In this document: piece by piece, positions 7,770-15,330 of the stretch | Layout of the letters: every line of letters begins with the position of its first letter | Position numbering within the stretch: position 1 is the stretch's first letter | Assembly: GCA_045578245.1 (NCBI GenBank) | Contig: JAZNJX010000074.1 | Location: 1 to 34,376, forward strand | From: Fimenecus sp045578245 | Lineage (GTDB): Bacteria; Bacillota; Clostridia; Oscillospirales; Acutalibacteraceae | Direction: 5' to 3' | DNA: 34,376 nt | Translations under genes and position numbers: made by a program | Notes under the pieces: model-generated | What the model saw: the letters and a program-made list of their open reading frames with translations, nothing else | Told to the model about the DNA's origin: nothing | The model's database searches: none

Positions 7770-7878
7770 CTTCGGCAAACCGTCGCACATGGACAAAGAG
7801 TTCTCGTCTATCAACACAAAAAAATAATCCCACACACCTAAAGGTGTATGAGATTATTTGGCGCAGAAGGAGAGACTC
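7770..7878 (-). repeat. Duplicated tRNA-Ser-linked module, proximal copy
   Basis: This copy comprises the 3' end of the intact tRNA-Ser(GCU) gene, its terminator hairpin (7823-7858), and the 40-base segment at 7770-7809. The offset from the distal copy is 180 bases for the 40-base segment and 170 for the tRNA end, so a 10-base indel separates them. Confidence 0.75.
7818..7858 (-). terminator. Terminator of tRNA-Ser(GCU)
   Basis: On the minus strand a 16-bp stem (7858-7843 with 7838-7823), TTTA loop, and run of seven T. It begins directly after the encoded CCA. Confidence 0.9.
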
Positions 7879-7949
7879 GAACTCTCGCACCGGTTTCCCG
7901 GCCTACGCCCTTAGCAGGGGCGCCTCGTCACCAACTTGAGTACTTCTGC
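7859..7949 (-). tRNA. tRNA-Ser (anticodon GCU), CCA encoded
   Basis: A 91-base class II tRNA. Acceptor arms GCAGAAG and CTTCTGC pair, with discriminator G and an encoded CCA at 7861-7859. The anticodon loop reads CTGCTAA, giving anticodon GCU for AGC/AGU codons. The long variable arm and the TTCGAGTC T-loop are intact. No clear promoter lies in the 25 bases before its 5' end. It may be read through from the tRNA-Ser(UGA) gene upstream, although a terminator-like hairpin lies between. Confidence 0.95.
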
Positions 7950-7974
7950 AAGTGTAACGTGTTTAGCGTTATTT

Positions 7975-8009
7975 AATTTAAAAGCGGGCTGTAAAAACTT
8001 ACAACCCGC
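7975..8009 (-). terminator. Terminator of tRNA-Ser(UGA)
   Basis: On the minus strand an 11-bp stem with one G-U pair (8009-7999 with 7994-7984), GTTT loop, then TTTTAAATT. The T-run is moderate, so partial read-through to the next tRNA is possible. Confidence 0.75.
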
Positions 8010-8012
8010 ATC

Positions 8013-8101
8013 TGGCGGAGAGAGTGGGATTCGAACCCACGGTACGTTGCCGTACGACGGTTTTCAAGACCGTTCCGTTATAACCACTTCGGTATCTCTC
8101 C
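8013..8101 (-). tRNA. tRNA-Ser (anticodon UGA), CCA encoded
   Basis: An 89-base class II tRNA. Acceptor arms GGAGAGA and TCTCTCC pair, with discriminator G and encoded CCA. The anticodon loop carries TGA, reading UCN codons. A long variable arm and the GGTTCGAATCC T-arm are present. It has a strong promoter immediately upstream (8117-8145). Confidence 0.96.
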
Positions 8102-8116
8102 GTATTGGGCTTGATT

Positions 8117-8145
8117 ATAATATCACAAAAGAAACATAATGTCAA
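8117..8145 (-). promoter_or_regulatory. Promoter of the tRNA-Ser genes
   Basis: On the minus strand: TTGACA (8145-8140), a 17-base spacer, and TATTAT (8122-8117). This near-consensus promoter ends about 16 bases before the tRNA. Confidence 0.85.
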
Positions 8146-8221
8146 GGACTTTTTTCATAAAATTTCAAAGGACTTGCAAACTTTAAAACATACCTTGCAT
8201 ATATTCTCACGAGGTGTTTTT

Positions 8222-8917
8222 ATGTTACTGTCATTATTGCAAAGTCTTTCAACAAATATTCTCTATTTTATGCTCCATCTGTCCTCAACAAATTCTTTTC
8301 CAAAGCCTTTGAGTGCAAAGGAAGAGCAGGAGGAACTTATAAAGTTTCATCGTGATGGGGATATAAATGCAAGGAACAAACTTGTAAACCACAATATGCG
8401 ACTTGTTGCACATATAATTAAAAAGTATTATTCAAATTACTCCGACCAGGAGGATATAATTTCAATTGGCACAATCGGGCTTATAAAAGCAATCAATACT
8501 TTTGATTATACAAAAGGGACACGTCTTGCAACCTATGCTTCAAGGTGTATTGAAAATGAGATATTCATGCATTTTCGTGTCCGTAAAAAGAATGCACAGG
8601 AGATTTCAATGGATGAACCTATTGACACGGATAGTGAGGGGAATCCGTTAACCTTTACTGATATAATTTACAGCACGGAATCCGTATTTGATGATGTTGA
8701 GCTTAAAATGCAGACTGAAAAGCTTTATTCTTATATCGCAGATATAAAGGACCAACGGAAAAAACAAATTTTAATAATGCGATACGGTCTTTATGATACT
8801 GAACCGTTGACTCAACGGGAAATCGCACAAAAACTCGGTATTTCCCGTTCATATGTTTCACGAATTGAAACCAAGGCGATAGAGGAGCTCCGTGAATTGT
8901 TTGGAGTTAATAGATAA
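8222..8917 (+). CDS. sigK: RNA polymerase sigma-K factor (sporulation)
   Basis: This 231-residue sigma-70 family protein closely follows SigK. A hydrophobic N-terminal pro-segment (about 1-24) is followed by FPKPLSAKEE, region 2 with NKLVNHNMRLVAHIIKKY and DIISIGTIGLIKAI, then LATYASRCIENEIFMH. Region 4 ends with TQREIAQKLGISRSYVSRIE. In the family the pro-segment holds the factor at the forespore membrane until cleavage, after which it directs late mother-cell genes. GAGGTG (8211-8216) supports ATG 8222. An upstream in-frame extension to 8105 lacks a ribosome site and would overlap the tRNA promoter. The gene is uninterrupted, with no skin-type element. I saw no convincing SigE promoter. Confidence 0.93.
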   Translation: MLLSLLQSLSTNILYFMLHLSSTNSFPKPLSAKEEQEELIKFHRDGDINARNKLVNHNMRLVAHIIKKYYSNYSDQEDIISIGTIGLIKAINTFDYTKGTRLATYASRCIENEIFMHFRVRKKNAQEISMDEPIDTDSEGNPLTFTDIIYSTESVFDDVELKMQTEKLYSYIADIKDQRKKQILIMRYGLYDTEPLTQREIAQKLGISRSYVSRIETKAIEELRELFGVNR

Positions 8918-8924
8918 AGAAAAA

Positions 8925-8950
8925 ACGGACATCATTTGATGTCCGTTAAT
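8925..8950. terminator. Bidirectional terminator between sigK and rpmB
   Basis: A 9-bp perfect stem (8925-8933 with 8938-8946). The minus strand has a run of six T after it, serving rpmB. The plus side has TAATTTT, serving sigK. Confidence 0.9.
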
Positions 8951-8970
8951 TTTCATAAATCAGCTTTGAA

Positions 8971-9159
8971 TTAAACTGCTCTTTCAACCTTACCTGAACG
9001 AAGGCAACGAGTACAAGCATAAACTCTCTTAGGAGAGCCGTTTACAACTGCCTTAACTCTCTTAACGTTTGGCTTCCATGTTCTGTTTGAACGTCTGTGT
9101 GAGTGAGAAACCTTAATACCGAAAGCTACATCTTTACCACAATATTCGCATTTTGCCAT
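8971..9159 (-). CDS. rpmB: 50S ribosomal protein L28, zinc-type
   Basis: This 62-residue basic protein has CEYC (Cys4, Cys7) and CTRC (Cys49, Cys52), the four cysteines of the zinc-binding form of L28. It also has the typical SHSHRRSNRTWKPN segment. GGAGG followed by TGCC (minus strand, about 9177-9169) supports ATG 9159. A longer frame to 9198 would place the ribosome site inside the gene. It is a single-gene unit with its own promoter at 9214-9242, convergent with sigK. Confidence 0.96.
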   Translation of the reverse strand: MAKCEYCGKDVAFGIKVSHSHRRSNRTWKPNVKRVKAVVNGSPKRVYACTRCLRSGKVERAV

Positions 9160-9213
9160 TTCAAAGGCACCTCCTTGTATACGGGGATAAATAATCAAAT
9201 TACAACAAGAGAC

Positions 9214-9242
9214 ATTTTAACAGAAAGTTTATCAATTTGCAA
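9214..9242 (-). promoter_or_regulatory. Promoter of rpmB
   Basis: On the minus strand: TTGCAA (9242-9237), a 17-base spacer, and TAAAAT (9219-9214). Confidence 0.7.
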
Positions 9243-9284
9243 GCCTTTTTTGAAAAATATTTTTAATAATTTGCAGAAAAATAC

Positions 9285-9313
9285 TTGCATTTTAAGAAGA
9301 AATAATATATAAT
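9285..9313 (+). promoter_or_regulatory. Promoter of recA
   Basis: TTGCAT (9285-9290), a 17-base spacer, and TATAAT (9308-9313). The expected start lies inside the SOS box that follows. Confidence 0.8.
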
Positions 9314-9322
9314 ACATTCAAA

Positions 9323-9336
9323 CGAACATTTGTGCG
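9323..9336 (+). promoter_or_regulatory. LexA (SOS) box at recA
   Basis: CGAACATTTGTGCG is close to the Gram-positive LexA site CGAACATATGTTCG, with one degenerate half. It lies 10 bases after the -10, where bound LexA would block transcription. Induction of recA by DNA damage follows from this. The lexA gene is not in the window. Confidence 0.7.
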
Positions 9337-9353
9337 ATAGCGAGGTAATAAAA

Positions 9354-10457
9354 ATGGCTGATAAAAAGAAAGCACTTGAAACTGCATTATTGCAAATAGA
9401 AAAGAATTATGGTAAAGGCGCTGTTATGCGTCTTGGTGAAAATAGCTCACTTAATGTTGAGGCTATTTCAACTGGTTCAATTTCTCTTGACCATGCAACT
9501 GGTATCGGTGGACTTCCAAGAGGTCGAATTGTTGAAATTTACGGACCTGAATCTTCAGGTAAAACAACTCTTGCATTACAAGTTGTAGCTGAAGCACAGA
9601 AGTTAGGTGGCGAGGCAGCTTTTATCGACGCTGAACATGCTCTTGACCCTGAATATGCACAGAATTTAGGTGTTGATGTTAATTCATTGCTTGTTTCTCA
9701 GCCTGATAATGGTGAACAAGCTCTCGAAATTGCTGAAGCGCTTGCTCGCTCAGGTGCTCTCGATGTTATTATTGTTGACTCTGTTGCAGCACTTGTTCCT
9801 CGTGCAGAAATCGAAGGAGATATGGGTGACAGTCACGTTGGTCTTCATGCTCGTCTTATGTCACAGGCTCTCCGTAAACTTACTGGTGTAATTAATAAGT
9901 CAAATACAGTTGTAATATTCATTAACCAGCTCCGTGAAAAGGTTGGCGTTGTTTATGGTAATCCTGAAGTTACAACAGGTGGTCGTGCTCTTAAATTCTA
10001 TACAACAATGCGTATCGATGTTCGTCGTGTTGAACAGCTTAAAGGTCAGGGTAATGAGTTTATAGGCTCACGTACCCGTGCAAAGATTGTTAAGAATAAG
10101 GTTGCTCCTCCATTCAAAGAGGCTGAATTTGACATTATGTATGGTGAGGGTATTTCAAAAATCGGTGAAATCGTTGACCTTGGTGTTAAATTTGATATTC
10201 TTAAAAAGAGTGGCGCATGGTTCTATTATGGTGAACAGCGTCTTGGACAGGGTAGAGAGAATGTAAAACTTCTCTTTAAGCAGGATGAAGTTCTTGCAAA
10301 CGACATTGAAAAGCAGATTCGTGAAAAAATGCAGGAGCTTTCAAGTGTAAAGAAAACAACAAATGCTCCAATCGAACAACCTGAAATTATTAAAGTTCCA
10401 ACAACAAGAGCAGCAGCAAGAGCAACTCTTGATATTGCTGTGGATGACGACGAATAA
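9354..10457 (+). CDS. recA: Recombinase RecA
   Basis: This 367-residue protein has Walker A GPESSGKT at 64-71, VIIVDSVAAL as Walker B, and the L1/L2 DNA-binding loops, including INQLREKVGVVYGNPEVTTG. It ends with an acidic tail. It forms filaments on single-stranded DNA, drives strand exchange and triggers LexA self-cleavage. GAGGT (9342-9346) and conserved N-terminal sequence set the start at 9354 rather than the in-frame codon at 9330, which overlaps the SOS box. Its TAA overlaps the ATG of recX by one base. Confidence 0.98.
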   Translation: MADKKKALETALLQIEKNYGKGAVMRLGENSSLNVEAISTGSISLDHATGIGGLPRGRIVEIYGPESSGKTTLALQVVAEAQKLGGEAAFIDAEHALDPEYAQNLGVDVNSLLVSQPDNGEQALEIAEALARSGALDVIIVDSVAALVPRAEIEGDMGDSHVGLHARLMSQALRKLTGVINKSNTVVIFINQLREKVGVVYGNPEVTTGGRALKFYTTMRIDVRRVEQLKGQGNEFIGSRTRAKIVKNKVAPPFKEAEFDIMYGEGISKIGEIVDLGVKFDILKKSGAWFYYGEQRLGQGRENVKLLFKQDEVLANDIEKQIREKMQELSSVKKTTNAPIEQPEIIKVPTTRAAARATLDIAVDDDE

Positions 10458-11083
10458 TGAAACTCTCTATTAAAGAAGGTAAAGCCAACAGGATTCATAT
10501 CTATGTTGACGAAGAGTACCGTGCTACAGTTGATAGTGATTACTGGTATTCCGAAAAATACAGAAATTTTAAAGAAATTAATGATGAAGAACTGACCGAG
10601 TTGCTTGACGCGGTCAGTTTTCGTCGTGCTTATAACAAAGGCCTTGATTTGCTTTCACGTCGACCACACGGTACAAAGGAGCTTATCAAAAAACTCTGCG
10701 AAAAAGGTCATGAAAAAGAGTTTGCCGAGAAGGCTTGTGACCGACTTTTAGAATTAGGTCTTTTAAATGATGAAGAATTTGCAAGAATATTGGCAAATGA
10801 ACTTTACGAAAGAAAAGGCTATGGTGTAAAAAGAATAAAGCAAGAACTCATTTTTCGTGGGGTTGACCGTGAAATTGCAGGAAATGCGATAGATTCTATT
10901 GACATTGATACCCAAAACCGTATTATATTAGTAATTGAGAAAAAATATAAAAGTAAAATAAATGATGAAAAAGGCAGAAAAAGAGCAATAGACGGGCTTT
11001 TGCGTCTTGGATATTCTTACTCGGATATTAAAACTGCCTTAAATTCTATTGAAGAATTCTGCGAGGACGAGAATTATGACTAA
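10457..11083 (+). CDS. recX: RecA regulator RecX
   Basis: This 208-residue protein is predicted to be mainly helical with RecX-type tandem three-helix repeats. Segments reading LDLLSRRPHGTKELIKKL, LNDEEFARILANELYERKGYG and IKQELIFRGVDREIAGNAI are typical. RecX binds RecA filaments and limits their activity. The start ATG 10457 overlaps the recA stop (TAATG), consistent with translational coupling, which would keep RecX proportional to RecA and place it under the same SOS box. The tail overlaps rimO by 8 bases. Confidence 0.92.
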   Translation: MKLSIKEGKANRIHIYVDEEYRATVDSDYWYSEKYRNFKEINDEELTELLDAVSFRRAYNKGLDLLSRRPHGTKELIKKLCEKGHEKEFAEKACDRLLELGLLNDEEFARILANELYERKGYGVKRIKQELIFRGVDREIAGNAIDSIDIDTQNRIILVIEKKYKSKINDEKGRKRAIDGLLRLGYSYSDIKTALNSIEEFCEDENYD

Positions 11084-12401
11084 AAAAGTTGGTATGATAT
11101 CATTGGGTTGTCCCAAGAATCAGGTGGACGCTGAAATAATGCTTTCAAAACTTCAAAAAGGTGGTTTCGAAATAGTAAATGACCCAATGGAGGCAGACGT
11201 TGTTATTGTTAACACCTGTGGATTCATTGAAGACGCAAAACGTGAATCAATCGAAAACATTCTTGATATGATTTCATTTAAAGAAGATTGTGAAAATCTT
11301 AAGGTGCTTGTTACTGGGTGTCTTGCAGAAAGATATCAGTCAGAAATCTTTAAGGAAATCCCTGAAACTGATGCAGTTATTGGCATCGGTGCTAACGAAG
11401 ATATATGTGAAATCTGTACTAGAATAATTGAGGGCGAAAAAGTTGAGTTGTTCCCTCCTAAAACTGACCTTAAAATTGAGGGAAACAGAATTCTTACTAC
11501 ACCACCGTATTCTGCATATCTTAAAATTGCAGAGGGATGCTCTAATCATTGTACTTATTGTGCAATTCCTGCAATCCGTGGCGAATTCCGCAGCCGTCCA
11601 AGTGAAAGCATCTTGGCAGAAGCAAAAAAACTCGCAACCGAAGGTGTTAAAGAGTTAATCGTTGTTGCTCAGGATACAACTCGTTATGGTGAAGACTTAT
11701 ATGGCAAAAATGCTCTTGTGCCATTACTTAGAGCATTGTCAAAGATTGACGGTATTGAGTGGATTCGACTTTTGTATCTCTATCCTGAAAGAATTGATGA
11801 TGCACTTATTGATGAAATCGCAAATAACGATAAAATTGTAAAATATATGGATATTCCTCTTCAGCATTGCGATAAAAATGTGCTTAAGAGAATGAATCGT
11901 CACGGTGACAGAGAAAGTCTTACTGCTCTCCTTAATAAAATCCGTGAAAAAGTTGAGGGTATAACAATCCGAACAACTTTTATTGCGGGTTTTCCTGGAG
12001 AAACTGAAGAGCAATTCAATGAACTTTGCGAATTCATAGAAGAAATGCGTTTTGAAAGAATGGGATGTTTTGCATATTCGGAGGAAGAGGGTACTCCTGC
12101 TGCAAAACTTGATGGTATGATGGATTTTGAAATTCGTGCCGAAAGAGCCGATATTATCAATGAGCATCAGAGTGTGATTCTTGACGAAATCAATGATTCA
12201 CTTATCGGTAAAACCTTACAGACCATAGTTGAGGGTTATGATGCATATACCGATTCGTATTATGGAAGAACATATATGGATGCTCTTGAAATTGATACAC
12301 AAATATATTTTACATGTGGATTTGAACTTTTTGACGGGGATATTGTTGAGGTAGAAATCATTAACGCTATTGATGGCGAATTAACCGGAGAAGTAGTATG
12401 A
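11076..12401 (+). CDS. rimO: Ribosomal protein S12 methylthiotransferase RimO
   Basis: This 441-residue radical-SAM enzyme has the MTTase N-terminal domain with SLGCPKNQVDAE (Cys12), VNTCGF and VTGCLAER ligands for one 4Fe-4S cluster. The radical-SAM motif CSNHCTYC (Cys155, Cys159, Cys162) and a C-terminal TRAM domain follow. It methylthiolates an Asp of ribosomal protein S12. The segment SLGCPKNQVDAE favours RimO over MiaB, which usually reads GCQMN. GAGGACGAG (11062-11070) supports ATG 11076. It overlaps recX by 8 bases and pgsA by 4. Confidence 0.95.
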   Translation: MTKKVGMISLGCPKNQVDAEIMLSKLQKGGFEIVNDPMEADVVIVNTCGFIEDAKRESIENILDMISFKEDCENLKVLVTGCLAERYQSEIFKEIPETDAVIGIGANEDICEICTRIIEGEKVELFPPKTDLKIEGNRILTTPPYSAYLKIAEGCSNHCTYCAIPAIRGEFRSRPSESILAEAKKLATEGVKELIVVAQDTTRYGEDLYGKNALVPLLRALSKIDGIEWIRLLYLYPERIDDALIDEIANNDKIVKYMDIPLQHCDKNVLKRMNRHGDRESLTALLNKIREKVEGITIRTTFIAGFPGETEEQFNELCEFIEEMRFERMGCFAYSEEEGTPAAKLDGMMDFEIRAERADIINEHQSVILDEINDSLIGKTLQTIVEGYDAYTDSYYGRTYMDALEIDTQIYFTCGFELFDGDIVEVEIINAIDGELTGEVV

Positions 12402-12988
12402 AATTAAACCTTCCAAACTTATTAACTGTATCGAGAGTTGTAATTACGCCACTTTTTCTTGTAACGATTTTAATGGAAACATTACCACATAGGTTTTTAA
12501 TTGCCTGTGTTATCTTTTCAATAGCTTCAATTACTGACGCTGTTGACGGACACCTTGCAAGGAAAAATAATATGATTACAAATTTTGGTAAGTTTTTAGA
12601 CCCGATTGCAGATAAAATTCTTACAACAGCAGCACTTTTAGCATTTATGTTTATGGGGCTTTGTAACATCTGGATTGTAATGCTTGTATTAACCCGTGAA
12701 TTTGCAATCGCATCAGTCAGGATGATTGCTGCCACAAATGGCGTTGTAATTCCCGCGAATGTGTGGGGGAAAATTAAAACTGTAAGTCAGATGGTGTTTA
12801 CAATTCTTATTATGCTTTTGGGTGAAGCATATTTTGTAGTTGAAACATCTAATGCAATATTGTTTGCAGAATTACCTGATTTATCTTTAATATCCAACGG
12901 ATTACTTTGGATTACTGCAATTTTAACAGTTGTTTCAGGCGGAATTTACTTGTATGATAGCAGAAAAATAATTGATTTCACAAAATGA
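12398..12988 (+). CDS. pgsA: CDP-diacylglycerol--glycerol-3-phosphate 3-phosphatidyltransferase
   Basis: This 196-residue membrane protein begins MKLNLPNLLTVSRV. It carries the CDP-alcohol phosphatidyltransferase signature D-x2-D-G-x2-A-R-x8-G-x3-D-x3-D in the stretch DAVDGHLARKNN to FGKFLDPIADK. It makes phosphatidylglycerol phosphate at the inner face of the membrane. Several hydrophobic segments are visible, the last near the C-terminus. The start overlaps the rimO stop by 4 bases, and GGAG lies just upstream. This is the last gene of the recA-recX-rimO-pgsA run. No terminator separates it from the T-box region, but a new promoter follows. Confidence 0.93.
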   Translation: MKLNLPNLLTVSRVVITPLFLVTILMETLPHRFLIACVIFSIASITDAVDGHLARKNNMITNFGKFLDPIADKILTTAALLAFMFMGLCNIWIVMLVLTREFAIASVRMIAATNGVVIPANVWGKIKTVSQMVFTILIMLLGEAYFVVETSNAILFAELPDLSLISNGLLWITAILTVVSGGIYLYDSRKIIDFTK

Positions 12989-13027
12989 TTGCAAAATGTG
13001 AAAAGTTGTGATAAAATGTCATATAAT
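12989..13027 (+). promoter_or_regulatory. Promoter region of the cys T-box operon
   Basis: TTGCAA (12989-12994), a 17-base spacer, and TAAAAT (13012-13017). A second -10-like TATAAT lies at 13022-13027 without a good -35. The two cannot be separated by eye. Confidence 0.55.
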
Positions 13028-13029
13028 AT

Positions 13030-13250
13030 AAATAAAGACTGTGACCGAAAAGAGTAGCAGAGAAGTTTTTTATCAGAGATTATGGGTCGTCGGCTGAAAG
13101 CCCGTATTAAAAATGCTTTGTGAAGTGCATTCGTGAGTCGGTATGAGGAAATACATACCCGTTAGCTGCGTTAAAGTATTTGAGTTATAAATCGAAGTGG
13201 AACCGCGACTATTCGCCTTCGTCTGTTTTGTTACAGACGGAGGCTTTTAT
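13030..13250 (+). promoter_or_regulatory. T-box leader, cysteine specific
   Basis: The conserved T-box sequence AAGTGGAACCGCGAC lies at 13195-13209. It is followed by a terminator with an 11-bp stem (13215-13225 with 13234-13244) and a T-run. Upstream is the structured stem I region with an AGAGTAGC segment near 13051. The specifier candidate is TGC (13126-13128), a Cys codon, matching the downstream cysE and cysS. Uncharged tRNA-Cys would stabilise the antiterminator and switch on both genes. Confidence 0.9.
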
Positions 13251-13268
13251 ACTTTCGGAGGAGATAAA

Positions 13269-13913
13269 TTGTTCAAAAGACTTATTGAAGATATACAGAC
13301 GGTAAAAGAACGTGACCCCGCGGCGTCAAGTATTCTTGAAATACTGTTTTTGTATCCTGGACTTAAAGCTATAAGGATGCACAGAGTTGCAAACTGGTTT
13401 TTCCGTCATAAAATGAAGTTTATTGCTCGTGCAATTTCTCAACAAGCAGTAAAAAAGACTAATATTGAAATTCATCCTGGTGCAACAATCGGAAGAAGAT
13501 TTTTTATTGACCACGGAACCGGTGTTGTAATCGGTGAAACGGCTGAGATTGGTGATGATGTTACAATTTATCAGGGTGTAACACTTGGTGGTACCGGTAA
13601 GGATACAGGGAAACGTCATCCCACAATTGGCAACGGTGTTATGATTGGCTCAGGTGCTAAGGTATTAGGACCATTTAAAGTAGGGGATTACTCAAATATT
13701 GCATCGGGTGCTGTGGTTCTTGATGAAATCCCACCAAATTCAACTGCTGTTGGTGTTCCTGCCCGTGTTATAAAACGGAACGGAAAACGTGTTGATAATC
13801 TTGACCAGGTTCATATTCCTGACCCTGTGTCACAGGAATTTTGCAGATTAAATGCAAAAATTGATAGGTTAGAAAAAGAATTAGCTAAATATAAAGATGA
13901 GAAAGGTGAATGA
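13269..13913 (+). CDS. cysE: Serine O-acetyltransferase
   Basis: This 214-residue protein has an N-terminal helical part and a left-handed beta-helix of hexapeptide repeats (about 65-185). The repeats include IHPGATIGRRFFIDHGTGVVIG and TLGGTGKDTGKRHPTIG. It transfers acetyl from acetyl-CoA to Ser, the first step of Cys synthesis. The start is TTG 13269, set by GGAGGAG at 13257-13263. An upstream in-frame GTG at 13197 lies in the T-box core and is rejected. It sits between the T-box and cysS with a 1-base gap to cysS, so one tRNA-Cys-sensing leader controls both Cys supply and Cys-tRNA charging. Confidence 0.95.
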   Translation: MFKRLIEDIQTVKERDPAASSILEILFLYPGLKAIRMHRVANWFFRHKMKFIARAISQQAVKKTNIEIHPGATIGRRFFIDHGTGVVIGETAEIGDDVTIYQGVTLGGTGKDTGKRHPTIGNGVMIGSGAKVLGPFKVGDYSNIASGAVVLDEIPPNSTAVGVPARVIKRNGKRVDNLDQVHIPDPVSQEFCRLNAKIDRLEKELAKYKDEKGE

Positions 13914-13914
13914 T

Positions 13915-15315
13915 ATGAGAATTTTTAACACTCTCACAAGACAAAAGGAAGAACTTAAAACACTTGTTCCAAATGAATTGAAAGTTTATGCTTGCGGACC
14001 AACAGTTTACAACTTTATCCATATTGGTAATGCTCGTCCTCTCTGTGTTTTCGATACATTCAGAAGATATATGGAATACCGTGGCTATAAAGTAAACTTT
14101 GTTCAGAATTTTACTGATATTGACGATAAAATTATTCGTCGTGCAAATGAAGAAGGAACAGATTACAAGACAGTTTCTGAAAAGTATATTGAAGAATTCT
14201 GGACAGATGCAAAAGGTATGAATGTGCGTGAAGCAACTGTTCATCCAAAAGCAACAGAAAATATTGATGAAATTATCGATATCGTAAGTACTCTTATTGA
14301 AAAGGGATATGCTTATGCAGTAGATAATGGTGACGTTTATTTCAGCCCAAAACAGTTTAAAGAATATGGTAAGCTTTCACATCAGCCTCTTGAAGACCTT
14401 GAAGCAGGTGCAAGAATTAATGTTGAAGAAGTAAAACGTGAACCAATGGACTTTGCTCTTTGGAAGAGTGCAAAACCAGGTGAACCATACTGGGAATCTC
14501 CTTGGGGTCATGGTAGACCGGGCTGGCATATTGAATGTTCAGCAATGGTAAGAAGATACCTTGGTGAAACAATCGACATTCACTGTGGTGGTCAGGACCT
14601 TGTTTTCCCACATCATGAAAACGAAATCGCACAGAGCGAATGCTGCAACGGTGTTCCATTTGCTAATTACTGGATGCATAACGGATTTATCAGTGTTGAC
14701 AATGTTAAAATGTCAAAGTCACTTGGTAATTTCTTTACAGTTCGTGATGTTGCAAACGAATATGGTTATGAGCCAATCCGTTATTTCCTTATTTCTTCAC
14801 ATTACAGAAGTCCAATCAACTATAGCATTGATATTATTGAACAGTGCAAAGCTTCCCTTGTTCGTCTTTACAACTGCCGTGAAAGCCTTGACTTTGCAAT
14901 GAAAAATGCTGCAAATGTTCTTCCTGAAAATGCAGATGCAATTAAGGCAACTCTTGAATCTCGTCGTGACCAGTTTATTAAGGCTATGGATGACGACCTC
15001 AATACAGCAGATGCTATTTCAGCGGTATTTGAACTTGTTAAAGATATCAACACAACAGTTATTACAGATGCTCCAAGCAAGGAACTCGTTGAGCTTGCAA
15101 CTAAACTTTTTGACGAACTTACAGGTGTTCTTGGTCTTGTGTATAACAGAAAGACAGAAAGTCTTGATGACGAAATTGAAAAGATGATTGAAGCAAGAAC
15201 TCAGGCTCGTAAAGATAAAAACTGGGCAGAAGCTGACAGAATTCGTGACGAACTCAAAGCTCAGGGTATTGTTCTTGAAGATACACCACAGGGCGTTAAG
15301 TGGCACAGAGAATAA
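13915..15315 (+). CDS. cysS: Cysteinyl-tRNA synthetase
   Basis: This 466-residue class I synthetase has the HIGH-type motif HIGNARP, the zinc-ligand Cys in YACGPTVYN, GWHIECSAM, and the KMSKS motif as KMSKSLG. It charges tRNA-Cys. AAAGGTG (about 13902-13908) supports ATG 13915. The stop of cysE is one base upstream. Length matches the family. No clear intrinsic terminator separates its end from the convergent lipoprotein gene, whose stop lies 15 bases away. Confidence 0.97.
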   Translation: MRIFNTLTRQKEELKTLVPNELKVYACGPTVYNFIHIGNARPLCVFDTFRRYMEYRGYKVNFVQNFTDIDDKIIRRANEEGTDYKTVSEKYIEEFWTDAKGMNVREATVHPKATENIDEIIDIVSTLIEKGYAYAVDNGDVYFSPKQFKEYGKLSHQPLEDLEAGARINVEEVKREPMDFALWKSAKPGEPYWESPWGHGRPGWHIECSAMVRRYLGETIDIHCGGQDLVFPHHENEIAQSECCNGVPFANYWMHNGFISVDNVKMSKSLGNFFTVRDVANEYGYEPIRYFLISSHYRSPINYSIDIIEQCKASLVRLYNCRESLDFAMKNAANVLPENADAIKATLESRRDQFIKAMDDDLNTADAISAVFELVKDINTTVITDAPSKELVELATKLFDELTGVLGLVYNRKTESLDDEIEKMIEARTQARKDKNWAEADRIRDELKAQGIVLEDTPQGVKWHRE

Positions 15316-15330
15316 GGAAGTAATCACTGA

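Noticed and set aside
7538..7939. Open frames on both strands across the tRNA-Ser region, some with a repeated DENSSSMCDGSPK-like peptide
   Set aside because: They are translations of the duplicated non-coding module and overlap the tRNA and its terminator. No ribosome site supports them.
7936..8139. Open frame on the plus strand over the second tRNA-Ser
   Set aside because: It is antisense to an intact tRNA and its promoter.
8189..8205. SigE-like -10 (CATACCTT or CATATATT) before sigK
   Set aside because: No matching -35, and one candidate would place the start on the ribosome site.
8222..8917. Possible skin-type element interrupting sigK
   Set aside because: The gene is one continuous frame with all sigma regions in order.
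13197..13268. GTG at 13197 as the start of cysE
   Set aside because: It lies inside the T-box core and the terminator stem. TTG 13269 has a strong ribosome site.
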